The notes below the pieces were generated by a model that was not told the origin of the DNA, made no database searches, and saw only the letters and a list, made by a program, of their open reading frames with translations. From the NCBI GenBank assembly GCA_021464245.1, contig JADCRB010000040.1, positions 2,696,273-2,760,272 of the forward strand: a DNA stretch of 64,000 nucleotides, read 5' to 3'. Below, in pieces: positions 11,521 to 27,889 of the stretch (position 1 is the first letter of the stretch; the number at the start of each line of letters is the position of its first letter). Both the position numbers and the translations under genes were made by a program. The DNA comes from Carallia brachiata. Its lineage: Eukaryota; Streptophyta; Magnoliopsida; Malpighiales; Rhizophoraceae.

Positions 11521-12900
11521 GTTCATTTTCTATATGTGAAAAGTTGACTCAGGGACTGTATATCGTTTTCTTGCAAATTTATTATTGGAAAATATTTTCC
11601 ACCCAGGCTAGCACATGCAACCACAGGGCACAAAAAAAAAAAAAGAACAAATAAAAACAAGTTCTAAAAATAAATACCGTGTTATCAGCTAATGCCATTT
11701 CTTCCGAATTTTTTATTTTTGGTTTTCTTTATGGCCTCTCTTCAATTTCCTCGCAATGTGAAACGTTTTGATTTCAAAATCGAACTAAGCAAGTTTACCT
11801 GTATATCATGTTTACGTGTGTATCAGTAAGCATGTTTATGCCAAGGTTATTAAAATTTTTATCTAAATCTTATGATTTTACGATTATATAATAATATATG
11901 AAACTTGTGATTTGAATTGTGCTAGAATTTTTATAAAGTTGAATCTTAATAAAGTCTTGATTTAAATAATAAAATTGGTAGAATTGTAATCCAATCTTAC
12001 AGTTCAAATTTCTTTCCTCATGAGTTTGAGTTTTTGTTTCTTTGGTCTAAATCCCAACTTTCTTTCTTCTGCTTGTTCTTCTTATTGCCTACGTTCTGTA
12101 CCTTCTTTTTACGTTCGAAGGAAAAGACGCGTTGGCTCTCAGTTTTTTCAAACTCGTGCTTATCAACAATTAAAAACAAAAAAAAAACAAATATATGTTT
12201 TTGGCTAAATTTAAGAACTAAATATAGACAAATAAGTAGCTAAATGCAGAGAATATCTAAGACTTTTAAAATTATTTTTTTTATAACTATAAAAAAAGGA
12301 GTGGTTATTTTTCTCTTATATGAGAAGATAATTATTGAAATTCTTCTTATTAATTTTGAGTTGATATGTACATAATATTTTTCTTATAATTTATATTTGT
12401 AGTAATTAATTTTTATTTTTTTCAATTAAATCTTACGATTTACAATCTGATTCTATTATCCTATTCATAATGTGGCAAATCGATCTTAGTTGAGATCTCA
12501 ATTTAGCAGCCTTAGTTTATACCACATTACAAGTAGTTTTACTGGCAAAGATAATGTTGAGTCTATAACTGTGACAAAAATATATATTTTGAAGTACCAC
12601 ATGCATATTGCATATAAGATAATTTACATTCCATGAAAGTTAAGTGAAAATATGTGAAACTTTTTCTGAGGGTAGATGATTTATAATTAGGTAATCGTAC
12701 GGATAATGTATCAATTGGATCTCTTTTATGCTGTGATTGTCTGTAGCGTTTCGTTACATGGGCATATAATTTTTTTTTTATTATGTTTATACATATTCTT
12801 TGTATAACTACAAGAAAAAAATATAAAAAAAAAATAGTTGTACTTTTTTATCATCTTTTATTGTTGCGGTTGCACAAAAAATATTCGTGATTGTAAAAAA
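11521..12900. other. Intergenic DNA, nothing recognisable
   Basis: AT-rich sequence without a convincing gene. Two overlapping open frames near 12020-12243 are low-complexity and have no domain. The segment ends in A-rich runs (12820-12930) that lead into the repeated module to the right. Confidence 0.5.
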
Positions 12901-13920
12901 AAAATATGTGAATGTAATAAAAAAAAATCATATGCCCACCAAATTTTTCCTCGGACTAAATTGGTGCAAAAATTCATTGTTCATCTGATTAGTACGTGAC
13001 AACATGCGGGTCCATCTGCATAAGGCCCTGAGTTGTCACAAATAATATCAGAACCTCGCATCAACCAAAAGTGCATTTGCTAAGTGCTGCACATAGCAAA
13101 GTGCTACATTATGAGCACCCCTTGAATCTACAGGACAAAGTGCCACATAATGGGAAACATCTCTTAAGCTTGTAGAGGTCATCTCTAGAATTATGCCTGC
13201 TTGGTGAAGGGATCTTATGATTTTGTCTAATGGTGACGAGGATGTCGCTTACCCAAGGAGATACGATATGACATCTCTCCCACATCAAAACGGAGAAGGA
13301 GAAGAGACGATTTATAAATTATGTTGCAGAGTAAGCAAAATGCCAACTGAATCACTTTTGGATTGTGTTGGTCCAAGCTGGTGTACTGGAAATCCTTATC
13401 CGTCTTACTACTACGTGACGAAGCGCAGCATGAATGCTCATGTCGTTACAAAAATATGATATGATCTCTGTGACGTGGCCTATATAATGGAGTACAATGT
13501 GATATCCTTCTTACATAAAAAATGAGAGGCAGAGTCTCAGAGAGATAGTATATAGGTTATGTATAGTAAAATAAACAAGGGTATCATTACATGGCCAAAC
13601 AACTTTTCCCTACTATGTCCACATGAATTTTTTTTGTGCAACCACAAGTATTTTTTGTGCAACCATATAGGAAAAATGTGCAACGAAAAAATAATAATAT
13701 TTTTTGAATTACTTTTTATCGATTTGGTTGCACAAAATACGTTTCTGGTTGCACAAAAAAAATTTCGTGTGAAGACAATTGGGAGAAATCATTTGGCCAT
13801 AAACTTTTTCCCAATAAACAAAATATCAATTGGGCCCTTTTTGGATTGTGTTGGTCCAAGTTGGTGCGAAAATTCATTCTCCATCTCACTAGATATATTA
13901 TGACGATAATACCATATATT
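12900..13920. repeat. Degenerate repeated module, possibly old LTR remnants
   Basis: A phrase resembling GGATTGTGTTGGTCCAAGYT followed by GGTG recurs at about 12955, 13360 and 13845, each time followed by a related stretch (AAATTCATT.CTCCATCT). Between them, ATGTGATATCC/CCACATAAAA-type segments recur at about 13265 and 13497. GGTTGCACAAAA is repeated around 12860 and 13730. This looks like two or three diverged copies of one module about 410-480 bp long. No coding region is preserved. Confidence 0.5.
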
Positions 13921-14215
13921 TATAACATTTCAGGTAATAAGTTTGTACCATATTTTGCAGAATTTATACCGAGTTTGCCACACATCGCTATGCAAAGTTT
14001 ATTACTGCAAGTTAAAGGGATACAGTTAATTTAAAATAAGTAAATTAACTTGCTATTAGATGACCTTTTAGTACTTTCGTAATGGCATAAAGTAAGCAAG
14101 CAAGTCATGCTTGGACACTTAGTTTAGAATATATAGGGTGATGTTACTTTATATATAATATTCATCCATTGTATTCAATCTTAAAAGAAAATAGTGACTA
14201 AACCTGTGTATCTCT

Positions 14216-15059
14216 GCTCTGCTAACATATCGCCAGAGCTTGCATCCCATGAAAAAACTGTGCATCTCTTGAGACCAAAGGAGATAATTCGTCCCATCCA
14301 GAATAGTACTTATAGGCATAAAAACATCAAATTTCTCCATTTCAACAGAAAATAGTAATAATATATACATAATAAAGTATAGGACATATCAAAATAAATC
14401 TACAGAGTTAGAATTTGTAGAAACATACCTCAAAAATAAAAAACGAACGTTGAAAAATCTTGGGAACTGGTCTGATCCGAACAAAAAATCAGCTCGAAGG
14501 TGGTTAAACTAGTCAATCAAAGTTCTCAACTAGCTCGGTCAAACAGAAGCTGACGTGGTAGTCAAAATGATGACGTCTCAGAGAGGTGGCACTAATGTGG
14601 CGATGAGGTATCATTGACATGTCAATGACGTGGTGTTGACGTGTTGATGACGTGGGTGCCACGTAGATCGTCTTAAACCTCTGGACTGGCTAGAATATGG
14701 TTTTTTTTTTAGAATTCCAGCAAGCAGGTATGGGCCCGTGATAGGCCCGATGAGGAAGATTTTTGCAGATTTGGACTCTTGGGTTCGTGTAGAAGAGGGT
14801 TCTGCAATTGTTTGGCAGAAAAACCGAAAAATAATGGAACCCAATCTCATTAAAAACTGACGACAAAAAACAAAAATGGATTCAGAGACCGTACGACCAG
14901 AAACTGGAGACCGAAAAGAGAAGAAGTCAAGTTGTCCAGCAATATAGTAGATTCTGAGAAAAAAAAAGGATTCCGACGAAAGCTAATTCCGGCGATCGGA
15001 AAACGATCAAAAGAAAGAAAACAAAGCTTTCAAAAAATAGAGCAGAGGCTCTGATACCA
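14216..15059 (-). mobile_element. Truncated second copia copy: PBS, leader and start of gag
   Basis: This segment repeats the 5' part of the copia element to the right. It contains a primer-binding site complementary to initiator tRNA-Met (15047-15059), an approximately 700-bp leader, and a gag start whose ATG is at 14338-14340 (MEKFDVFMPISTILDGTNY). Similarity to the right copy runs to about 14216 and then stops abruptly. On the minus strand it lies directly after the 3' LTR of the main element, so the two copies share that LTR. The rest of this copy is missing. Confidence 0.75.
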
Positions 15060-15302
15060 TGAAGAAATTAAGAGAGCTTTGAGAGAATAAACTTTTTGTG
15101 TATATTGAACAGTATGAGGTTATACCAATATATACAAGAAAAGACATACAAAACAATAAAACAAAAAAATCGAAAATTAATGTAATATTCCAGGATAATA
15201 TCAATGGAGATTATGAAGATCCTTGATATTATTCTAAAATAACTGTACAATGAACTTAAATTCTATACAGGACTATATACCAAAATCACTAAGATTCTAA
15301 TA
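15060..15302 (-). repeat. Copia LTR, shared by two copies
   Basis: This 243-bp LTR closely matches 20111-20355. A polypurine tract lies beside its upstream edge (minus-strand TTTGAGGGAGCG, 15303-15314) and a tRNA-Met primer-binding site lies beside its other edge (15047-15059). Having both means it acts as the 3' LTR of one copy and the 5' LTR of the next. The upstream terminal dinucleotide has decayed: it reads TA in place of TG on the minus strand. Confidence 0.85.
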
Positions 15303-18300
15303 CGCTCCCTCAAACTAAGATGGTAATACTGCCAACTTGAGTTTGGAGATCTAATTAGAGAACTACCTCGGTGGACGAGCTTTGATGAACATATTAGCAG
15401 TTTGATTAGTTGAAGAAACAGAAACCAAGTAAATAGGATTCTGTATAATGTGTTGGCGAACAAAGTGACAGTCATTCTCAATGAGCTTGGTCTACTCATG
15501 AAAGACATCATTGTGAACAATTTGGATGACACTACGATTGTCACAATGAATAGGAGTGGTGAAGGAGTGTGTAATACACATGTCCTATAGGAGCCATCAA
15601 AGCCATAATAATTTAGATGCAGTATCAGTGAGAGGCCGATATTCAGCTTCAGTACCAAATCGAGCAATAACAGTTTGTTTCTTGCTACGCTAAGAAATGA
15701 TAGAATTCCCCAAGAAGAAACAATATCCTATAGTAGAACGTCTGTCTGTGGGATCTCCTATCCAATCAGCATTAGAATAAGCCTACAAGTCAAGTGAAGA
15801 TTGAGTAGAGAAATCAAACCCATGAAACATAGTTTCCTTGACATAGCAAAAAATATGAAGAACAGTAGTATAGTGAATAGATCGAGGTATCGTCATGAAC
15901 TGACTGACCACCTGAACAGCATAGGCAACATCAAATCAAGTAATAGTGAGATATACCAAACTTCCAACTAGTTGTTGATAAAGAGTAAGATCCTTCAACA
16001 GTGTGCCATCAGCGGGAGAAAATTTGACATTGTACTCAAGAGGAGCAGAGACAATTTTGTTCACTGATTTATGCTCAAGTGAGCAAATCTGAAGCATAGT
16101 TGGCTTGAGACAAATAGTACATGTAGCTCCAGAAGAAACTGAGTCCCAGAAAATAATTGAGAAGTTTAAGGTCTTTTATCTCAAATTGTTGACTGAGATA
16201 TCGCTTGAGATCATTAATATCCTGCAAATCATCTCCTGTTATAATCATATCATCAACACAAAGTAAGAGCAAAATGATTTTTTTAGCACTTTTGTGAATA
16301 AACAAATCTGTATCATAAGGGTTCAAATAAAAGCCAAACTGTTGTACAGTAATACTGAATTTTGAAAACCATGCCCGAGGTGCCTATTTGAGGCCATAAA
16401 ATGCTCGACGAAGATGACAAACCATATTGGGTAAATGGTCATATCCAGTTGGAGGTTGTATGTAGACCTCCTCAGTAAGATCACCGTTAAAAAAAACATT
16501 CTTAACATCTATTTGAAAGAACTTTCAGTGTCGAACTACAGCCACTACCAGCAAGTTCCTAACTGAAGTAATTCGTGCTATAGGAACAAAAGTCTCCTCA
16601 TAATCTATCATGTACTCCTAAGTAAAACCTTTAGCCTCCAATCGAGCTTTGTATCGCTCAATAGATCCATCTGATGTTGTCTTAATCTTGTAGACCCACT
16701 TGTATCCAATAGCAGATTTTTCGGGAGGTCGCTCAACCAAATCCCAAGTGCAAGTTTTTGATAAAGCTTATAATTCTTCTACTATTGCTTGCTGCCACAA
16801 AGGGTTAGTACTGGCTTTTCGATAGGTTTGAGGTTCATATAAGAAGGCAATGATTGAGTAAACAATAAAATCTTAAAGGTGAGAGGGTAGCTTACTTACA
16901 CGAGAAGAACGACGCACAAGTTGAGACTCAATAATAGACTCAGAAAGAGACTCTAAATCCACAGATGAGGAAGATACTTCAGAATTAGCCGATAAATCAC
17001 TTGTTGAACTTGTGTCAAGGGTAGAAAGGAAAGAATTTATAAGAGAAGGCTGCATAGAAATGTCAAAATTCACATTGTCTAACATTAATTCAATAGAATG
17101 ATCATGAAGAAAGATTTTGAGGAAGTATTTAGATCAAAGGAAGAAAGAGAAAAAAACATTTTATGTTCCCAGAAAATAACATGACAAGAAACTCGAAGTG
17201 GTTTGGAGATAAGATCCCAACGCTAATATCTTTTATGTTCAATCCCATAACCCAAAAAACAACAAAAACGGGCACGAAAATCTAATTTGGTTTGTTCATA
17301 AGGTTGCAAAAGAACAAAGCAAACACAATAAAAAAACTCGAAGAGATTTATAAGTGGGTGATTTACCATAAAGTCGCTCAAAGGGAAACATATTATTGAT
17401 CACTTTAGATGGAACACAATTGATGGTGTGTACAGCTGTAAAAGCACCTTCTCTCCAAAGACGCTCAGAATAGGAGGAAGAAATAAGGAGAGCTCAAATA
17501 GTGTCCAGAATGTGACGATATTTATGTTCATCTCGTTCATTTTGCTATGATGTACCGAGACAAGAACGTTAAAAAACGACGCCATTTTGGAAGAGAACCT
17601 GCAAAAATTTAGAGTCTTTGTATTCCATGGCATTATCAGTACAAAATAGTTTTATTGTCTCAAAAAATTGAGTTTTGATCATGATAGTAAATTGAGAATA
17701 TATATCAAAGAAATGAGAACGAATTTTCAGAAGATAAAGTCATGTGTAACGTGAGTAATCATCCACAAATATTACAAAGTATCGTGATCTACCCATAATA
17801 TCAATAGGAGAGGGTCCCCAAATATCAAAATGAATCAAATCAAATGGTATAGAAGAAATAAAATCACTCTTATTAAAAGGCATAGTATGATGTTTTGCAA
17901 GCTGACAAGTAACGCAATTAATATCAACATCCTTAACAGAACTTAAAACACCACTTGAAATTAAAAGACTCACTTTAGAGGGAGAAACATGACCAAGTAG
18001 GAATGCCAAAGTTCAGAAGAAACCGACATAGCACAATGACTACGAGATGGACTAGAAAGTTTCAAAAAGACAAGTTCAATCAAGCGTCCAACTTTGGCCT
18101 ATCCCAAGTATCTAACTCATCTATGGATCCTGCACATGACAACCAATGGAAGAGAAATGTAATTCAAGACCAAGATCACATAATTGGCTGACAGAAATAA
18201 GATTCAAAGTAAGATTAGGAACTAAAAACGTATCAGACAAAGTCAAATTTGAGGTAGAGATGCGACATGTATGACTAACATGCATTTGAGAATTGTCAAC

Positions 18301-20110
18301 AGTATGAATAATGGGTGCAAAAGGAAACACTTGATTTGATTAAAAAAGTGTGTGATAAGAGGTCATATGATTACAACATCTAGAGTCAAAGAACCAAGAT
18401 TTACATTCACTTGAGACAACTGATAAAACAGAAGATGAAGTACTAGATTTGATTAAGGCTTGTTTGAGAGTATCAAAATCAACTTGGCTCAGAAGAAACT
18501 CAAGGTCTATAGACGAACCCTCAGTGACTGCAGTGGTAGCAACAACAGCTCTATTAACCTTACCCTTGGAATTAGTTGGCTGATTGGCACTTGATTGGAG
18601 ATTGTTGGATCCAGACTATTGCTTGGCCTGCAATTTACGACACTCTGAGATAAGACGACCAGGTTTGTGACAATAACAACAAGTCACCTTACAAGGTGCA
18701 GAAGGAGAAGAGGTGAGTAAGACTGTATCAACAGATGTTGTAGTCCAATGAGCTCTCATCATGGCCAGATGAGTTTCCTCAGAAAGCAATTCAGCAACAA
18801 CATTTTCTAAAGAAGGCAATGGATCCCTATGAAGTAAAGAAGCTCACACAGACTTATAATCATCAGTAAGAGCCATTACACTGCATAATCCTCATTCAAT
18901 CTCTATATTGAGAGAATTTAACAGCATCAGAGGATAATCCCACCCAGGTTCAGTAAGAGCCAGTTGACCCCATATAACATGCATCTGAGAAAGAAAAACA
19001 TTAATAGACTGCCCAGTTGTTGTTTCAAACGATAGAGGTTGTCAAAGAGCTAATACTGATGTGCAACATCATAGGTGGAATATCGAGATGCTAACAGATC
19101 CCAAACTTCCTTTACAGTACCAAGCTGTCCAAATTGAAGCTTGATGATGGGAACACAAGTATTCTGAAACCATGTTAGACTTTTGTGATGATTGCTTTCC
19201 CAATCTTCAAGCATTTTAACGAATTTTTCGGATGTTTTTTCTGCTCCAACTTTAGGTTTTGAAATATCTTCGCTAACATATCGCCATAGCTTGCGTCCCA
19301 TGAGAAAAGTATGCATCTCTTAAAACCAAAGGACATAATTAGTTCCATCCAAAATAGTGCTTATAGGAATAAAAACATCCAACTTCTTCATTTCAACAAA
19401 AAATAGTAACAATATATGCAAAATAAGGTATATGAGAGTTAAAATTTGCAAAAAAATAGACCTAAAAAATAAAAAGAGAACGTCAAGAAACCTTAAGAAC
19501 CGGTATAATCTGGTCAAAAAATCAGCCCAAAGGTGGTCAAACCAGTCGGTTAAAGTTCTCAACTCGGTCAAACAAAAGTTGGCGTGGCAATTAATGTGAT
19601 GACGTGGCGGTCAAAATGATGACGTGTCAGAGAGGTGGCACTGGAGTGGCAATGAGGTTGCACTGATGTGGCGATGAGGTGTTGCAGACATGCCGATGAC
19701 GTGGGTGCCACGTAGACCGTCTTAAACCTCTGGACTGGCCGGAATTTGGTTTTCTAGCGAGAATTCCAGCGAGTGCGTGTGGATGCATGACAGGTCCAAT
19801 GAGGAAGATTTTTGCGGATTTGGACTCCTAGGATCGTGTAAAAGAGGGTTCTACAATTGTTTGGCAGAAAAACCCAAAAATAACAGAACCCAATCTCACC
19901 AAAAACTGATCACAAAAAAAAAAGGCATTCAGAGACCGTAGGGCCAAAAACTGGAGATTGAAAAGAAAAAAAGTCCAATTGTCCAACAATATAATAGATT
20001 CTAAGAAAAAAAAAAAGTTGATTCCGACGAAAGCTGATTCTAGCGACCGAAAAACTATCAAAAGAAAGGAAATAGAGCTTTCAAAAAATAGAGCAAAGGC
20101 TCTAATACCA
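15303..20110 (-). mobile_element. Decayed Ty1/copia retrotransposon, internal region
   Basis: Order on the minus strand: primer-binding site (20099-20110), leader of about 700 bp, gag, protease/integrase, reverse transcriptase, RNase H, polypurine tract. Integrase before reverse transcriptase is the copia order. Gag begins at 19391 (ISTILDGTNYVLW), with a stop soon after. A gag zinc knuckle at 18640-18690 has lost its histidine (CX2CX4RX4C). The integrase part at 17740-18009 shows CVTCQLAKHH and FDIWGPSP. Reverse transcriptase at 16075-16326 carries LCVDDMIITGDD, in place of the usual YVDDM. Many stops and frameshifts break every domain, so the element is dead. Confidence 0.9.
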
Positions 20111-20355
20111 TAAATAAATTAAGAGAGTTTTGAGAGAATAAACTTTTTGTGTGTATTGAACAGTAAGAGTTTACACCAATTTATACAAGAAGACATATAC
20201 AAAATAAGGAAACAAAATAACCAAAAATTAATGCAATAGTCCAAAATAATATCAATGGACATTATGAAGATCCTTGATATTATTCTCTGGAATATCTATA
20301 CAATGAACCTAAGTTCTATACAGGACTATATACCAAAATCACTAAGATTTTAACA
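20111..20355 (-). repeat. 5' LTR of the copia element
   Basis: A 245-bp LTR that pairs with 15060-15302. On the minus strand it begins TGTTAAAATCTTAG and ends just before the tRNA-Met primer-binding site. The two LTRs differ at scattered positions and by small indels, so the insertion is not recent. It is flanked on the right by GTTTA and then an (AT)n microsatellite. No matching target duplication can be scored because the far end of the array is lost. Confidence 0.85.

Positions 20356-20361
<6 letters not shown>

Positions 20362-20397
<36 letters not shown>
20362..20397. repeat. (AT)n microsatellite
   Basis: About 18 uninterrupted AT repeats begin 6 bp outside the copia 5' LTR. Confidence 0.95.
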
Positions 20398-20401
<4 letters not shown>

Positions 20402-21924
20402 AAAAATATTAGTTTATATAAACTAAATTGTAAAACATGTCATGTTAATATATCATCTATTTGCATGTTTATACTATCTCACAAACTATGTCTATACCAC
20501 ATAACCAACCAGGCTTGCCCAGTTGGCCAATGGTACCTTGTGGCATTGGCACCTTATGTCAATCCCACCACCCTTAAGTTTCTCCATTTAATGGAGGTTT
20601 TATCCCTTTAAAGGAGTTGAGGTGCTTTGCACCCAACATGATGTTTATAGACTCACTTTCTCCACCTCTTCTAACAACTAATTAATTAACTACTAATCAT
20701 TTGTATTAAAATAAAATGTCTATACCACATAATGAAATGAACCTACGTGACATGTACTAGTTAGAAACTATATAAATTTGTTGTCTCTTTTAACAAATAA
20801 ATTTCATAATGTTATATATAATTATTTGCATTAGTGGATTGAACATTATAACACGAAAATTGAACTATTTTTAGAAAATTATTAGGCACGTTAGGTTTTA
20901 CATTGAATATGTCAACTTTAATATTCAAAACGAAAAAAAAAATTCAAATAAATAATAAAACCTAACATCTAACACAAAATGAGGAGAACAAGGGCCAACT
21001 CAAAAAACTCTGATCTCATCAATAAAAGTTATCAACAATTAGGCTTGACTATTAATATTGGAAACATTAACTTCATCTACTACATTAATATAAGAACCAT
21101 AAACCCTAATTTTATAGATTATATTACAAAATTAATTTTAAAAATCCTAATTTCATAAATTTATGACTAGTATAAAAATCACCTTATATATAAGAAATGC
21201 ATAAACGAACAAACAAAATACCACATAAAGATTTCAAAGCATGAATAATTGACATTAACACATACCTTAATAACAGATGCAAGGAAGACAACTCAAACGC
21301 ATAAAAAATAAGAAAAGGCTTGGTGATTTCATTTAAGGAGTTTTAAAATAATTTTAAAATAATATAAGTTATTTAATAATTAAATTTAAAATAAATAAAT
21401 AAATATTATTAATAAAATTATATAAACATTTTAAAATAAATTAAGTGAAATTATTTAATATATTATTTTAAAAAGTAAAACCAAAGTGGTCCCCAATGAA
21501 AGCTTTTGTCAGGGGCTACGCCGCTGCGGCACAAACATACTAGTGGGATCAGATGGGACCACGACAAAGACTGCAATTTGCAAGACAAAGACGCAAGCGA
21601 TGCAAGAGAGAGAAAATCAAATGGGCTAATTCAACAAAAGAAAGATGGTATCGGGGGCAAAAGTGAAAATAAAATGTTTCTCAAAAAATAAAATAAAATG
21701 AGGGTTTTTGGTAAAAAAGAGGGTTGATTGCATATTTTATAAAAGGTTATTTCTTTTCTTTAACGTTCCTAATCTTTTTTAAAATTAATTTTCGTTTAAA
21801 AAAATTTGCTATGTGACCTTTATCATGACAAAATGATTACCTGTCATCTGCCACAACACATAATATCCGACGTGGCAAACAAACAGCCGTATGTGATTCA
21901 AAATTAAGAAAAAAAATCAGTGAA
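20398..21924. other. Intergenic DNA
   Basis: No gene is supported. The GC-richer stretch at 20510-20640 includes a segment resembling a pol III A box (TTGCCCAGTTGGCCAATGG) but no convincing B box, and may be a SINE or LTR scrap. The stretch at 21490-21680 is also less AT-rich and carries a short open frame without a recognisable domain. Confidence 0.5.
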
Positions 21925-22111
21925 CGTACAAAATTTATCACAAAATTTGATTATATTGTAATAAATTTTTAATTTTAAATAATAATATTTATATTTTTTA
22001 TAATAAAAATTTATTGTTTTATTTTTATTATAAAAATATAAATATTATTATTTAAAATTAAAAATTTATTATAATATAATTAAATTATATGACAAATTTT
22101 TTATGTTTACG
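21925..22111. mobile_element. Foldback/MITE-like long inverted repeat
   Basis: The segment is almost entirely palindromic. The left arm from 21925 and the right arm ending at 22111 pair over about 85 bp. They are nearly perfect in the inner 60 bp (TAATAAATTTTTAATTTTAA and its complement) and imperfect toward the CGTA ends. The loop is only about 15-20 bp, around 22010-22025. It has no coding capacity. This fits a short foldback MITE and would form a strong hairpin if transcribed. Confidence 0.7.
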
Positions 22112-25998
<3,887 letters not shown>

Positions 25999-27070
25999 AT
26001 CATCAGAAAGTGAGTATCCAGGTTTTAGTTATCTGCTAATATGAACTCAGGAGCTTACTTTCATGTATTCTCTGCTCAACCTTTCCACTCTACTCTTTGT
26101 GCATCCAGATGCTAAATCTTCCATCAGATTGTTTTTTGGAGTCAGAAGATAATGTCTGTTTTTGAGATTTATTTTTTCATTTGGCATCAGTTCCTTGAAT
26201 GTTAGTCAAGGCTCTTTTCGCTTTCATAGTTATTTATTGGTTGATGTAGCTCTCAACTGTGTACCCGATTGAGTCAACTGATACAAATTAATTAGTATCT
26301 TGTTGTTTGTCCAGTGTGAAACTCGCAAGTTGCAATATTTGTAGTTATATTTATGGCATATTATGATCATGGCATTCCTTCTGTCAAATGCTGAAATCTC
26401 ATATCCGCCTAAAAGCATATAATACTTATGGGTTTGCTTAAACTTTTTTGGTGGATAAGGAGCATTATTTGCAACTTCAATGATTTTATTTTCCGTGTGA
26501 TGGATAAAGTTTCTGATGTAGGATCAGTATTGAAACTATGATTTTTGGAAAGGGAAATTGAAATTTTATTCAAGCTTACATAAATAGTACTACACACGAA
26601 TAACAATATGAATAGTAACACGAACAACAACAGCAGAATTCAACGTTGACTTAATGAAATTAACCACTAGCACTCAATTCTCAGTTTCAATTTTAATCTC
26701 AATATAATTACCACTAATGAGTAACTAAACAGAAATAGTATTTGTTTGGAATCTATTTCAGGCTTTTTCTACAGTGTAGAAGTTAAAATTCTGCATAAGT
26801 GTAGATTTATAATAGAGTAACATGTGGTATGGTAATTCAGAGTTATAGGTTATCACAACTTATAATTGCAATTATAAAATAAATATAATAATTCTTATTT
26901 TTATATTATAAAATAAATATATTAATTCTTATTTAGGAGAAATAATTTTTTTTCTCTTTCTTCTCTCCAACATAGCTTCTCACTCGTTCTCTTCCAGTTC
27001 TTTGTTCTTCTCTACAACACTTTTTCTCTTTCGCTCTCTTCAAACTTAGTAAAAAATTTCCTCTTTCTAG

Positions 27071-27137
<67 letters not shown>

Positions 27138-27870
27138 ATTTGCAATGGATACATGTATTATTAATCTCTCTATCTTCTATTCTTTCTATATGGTTTGATC
27201 TTTCTCTTGAGTTTTGCATTTTTCTAGAGATGAAAATAAGAATTATGTTAACTTGTCAATCATCAGATGTTTATTTTCATACTTGTCCGTTTCGTTGCAC
27301 AAACGTGTGTTCCCCACTCATCAAGTATTTTTGCTTCGTATTATTGTTTGTAAATACACTCTCAGAAACAACATGTTAAAGTTATTTTTAAGGTAGTGAA
27401 TTTGAACGAGGACATTGATATTGAAAATGAACATGAATTTGTCAATTGGAATAATGATAACCACTTCATCCACAAAAATAGTTCATCCCAAGAACAAGTT
27501 CAATGGGAAAGTAATGGTATAAAAGAAACTATGCAGTAGCATTGTTACCACAAACACGATTATATTGCTTCCATTCTTTCAATGGATGTTCATATTCAAT
27601 CAAAAATATCATCTGCCAATCAGAAGAATGCACTTGAGAGGGATATAATTAGCCTTGATGTAGATTAAAAAATAAACATAAATAAAAATACTAGTAGTAT
27701 TTATTTAATTTGAAATTGCGCATTAGATGTTTTCACTTTTGTGATCAAAATTGATATCTATCCATCTTAGTTTATTATTTTTTAATTAATGAAAAATTGT
27801 CTTCGAGTACAAGCATATGGTATCAATATTTTAATGTCGTTTCAAATGTTATCAGAGGTTATGGTCCGTT
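25999..27870. other. Rab 3' region and intergenic DNA
   Basis: The first several hundred bases are the probable 3' untranslated region of the Rab gene. Further right the DNA is AT-rich with no supportable gene. A long CT microsatellite lies at 27071-27134, and the tandem array begins at about 27.87-27.9 kb. Confidence 0.5.
27071..27134. repeat. (CT)n microsatellite
   Basis: About 32 uninterrupted CT dinucleotides. The minus-strand open frame across it is only an Arg-Glu repeat and is not a gene. Confidence 0.97.
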
Positions 27871-27889
27871 ATTTGTAGATACGTTAGGG

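Noticed and set aside
14611..14850. Small protein in the copia leader, with a relative at 19828-20061
   Set aside because: Both lie between primer-binding site and gag start in the untranslated leader. They are duplicates because the leader is duplicated, not because they are genes.
20510..20640. tRNA gene or SINE from an A-box-like phrase
   Set aside because: No B box at the right spacing, no cloverleaf and no target duplication.
26933..27154. Arg-Glu repeat protein on the minus strand
   Set aside because: It is only the translation of the CT microsatellite and its flanks.
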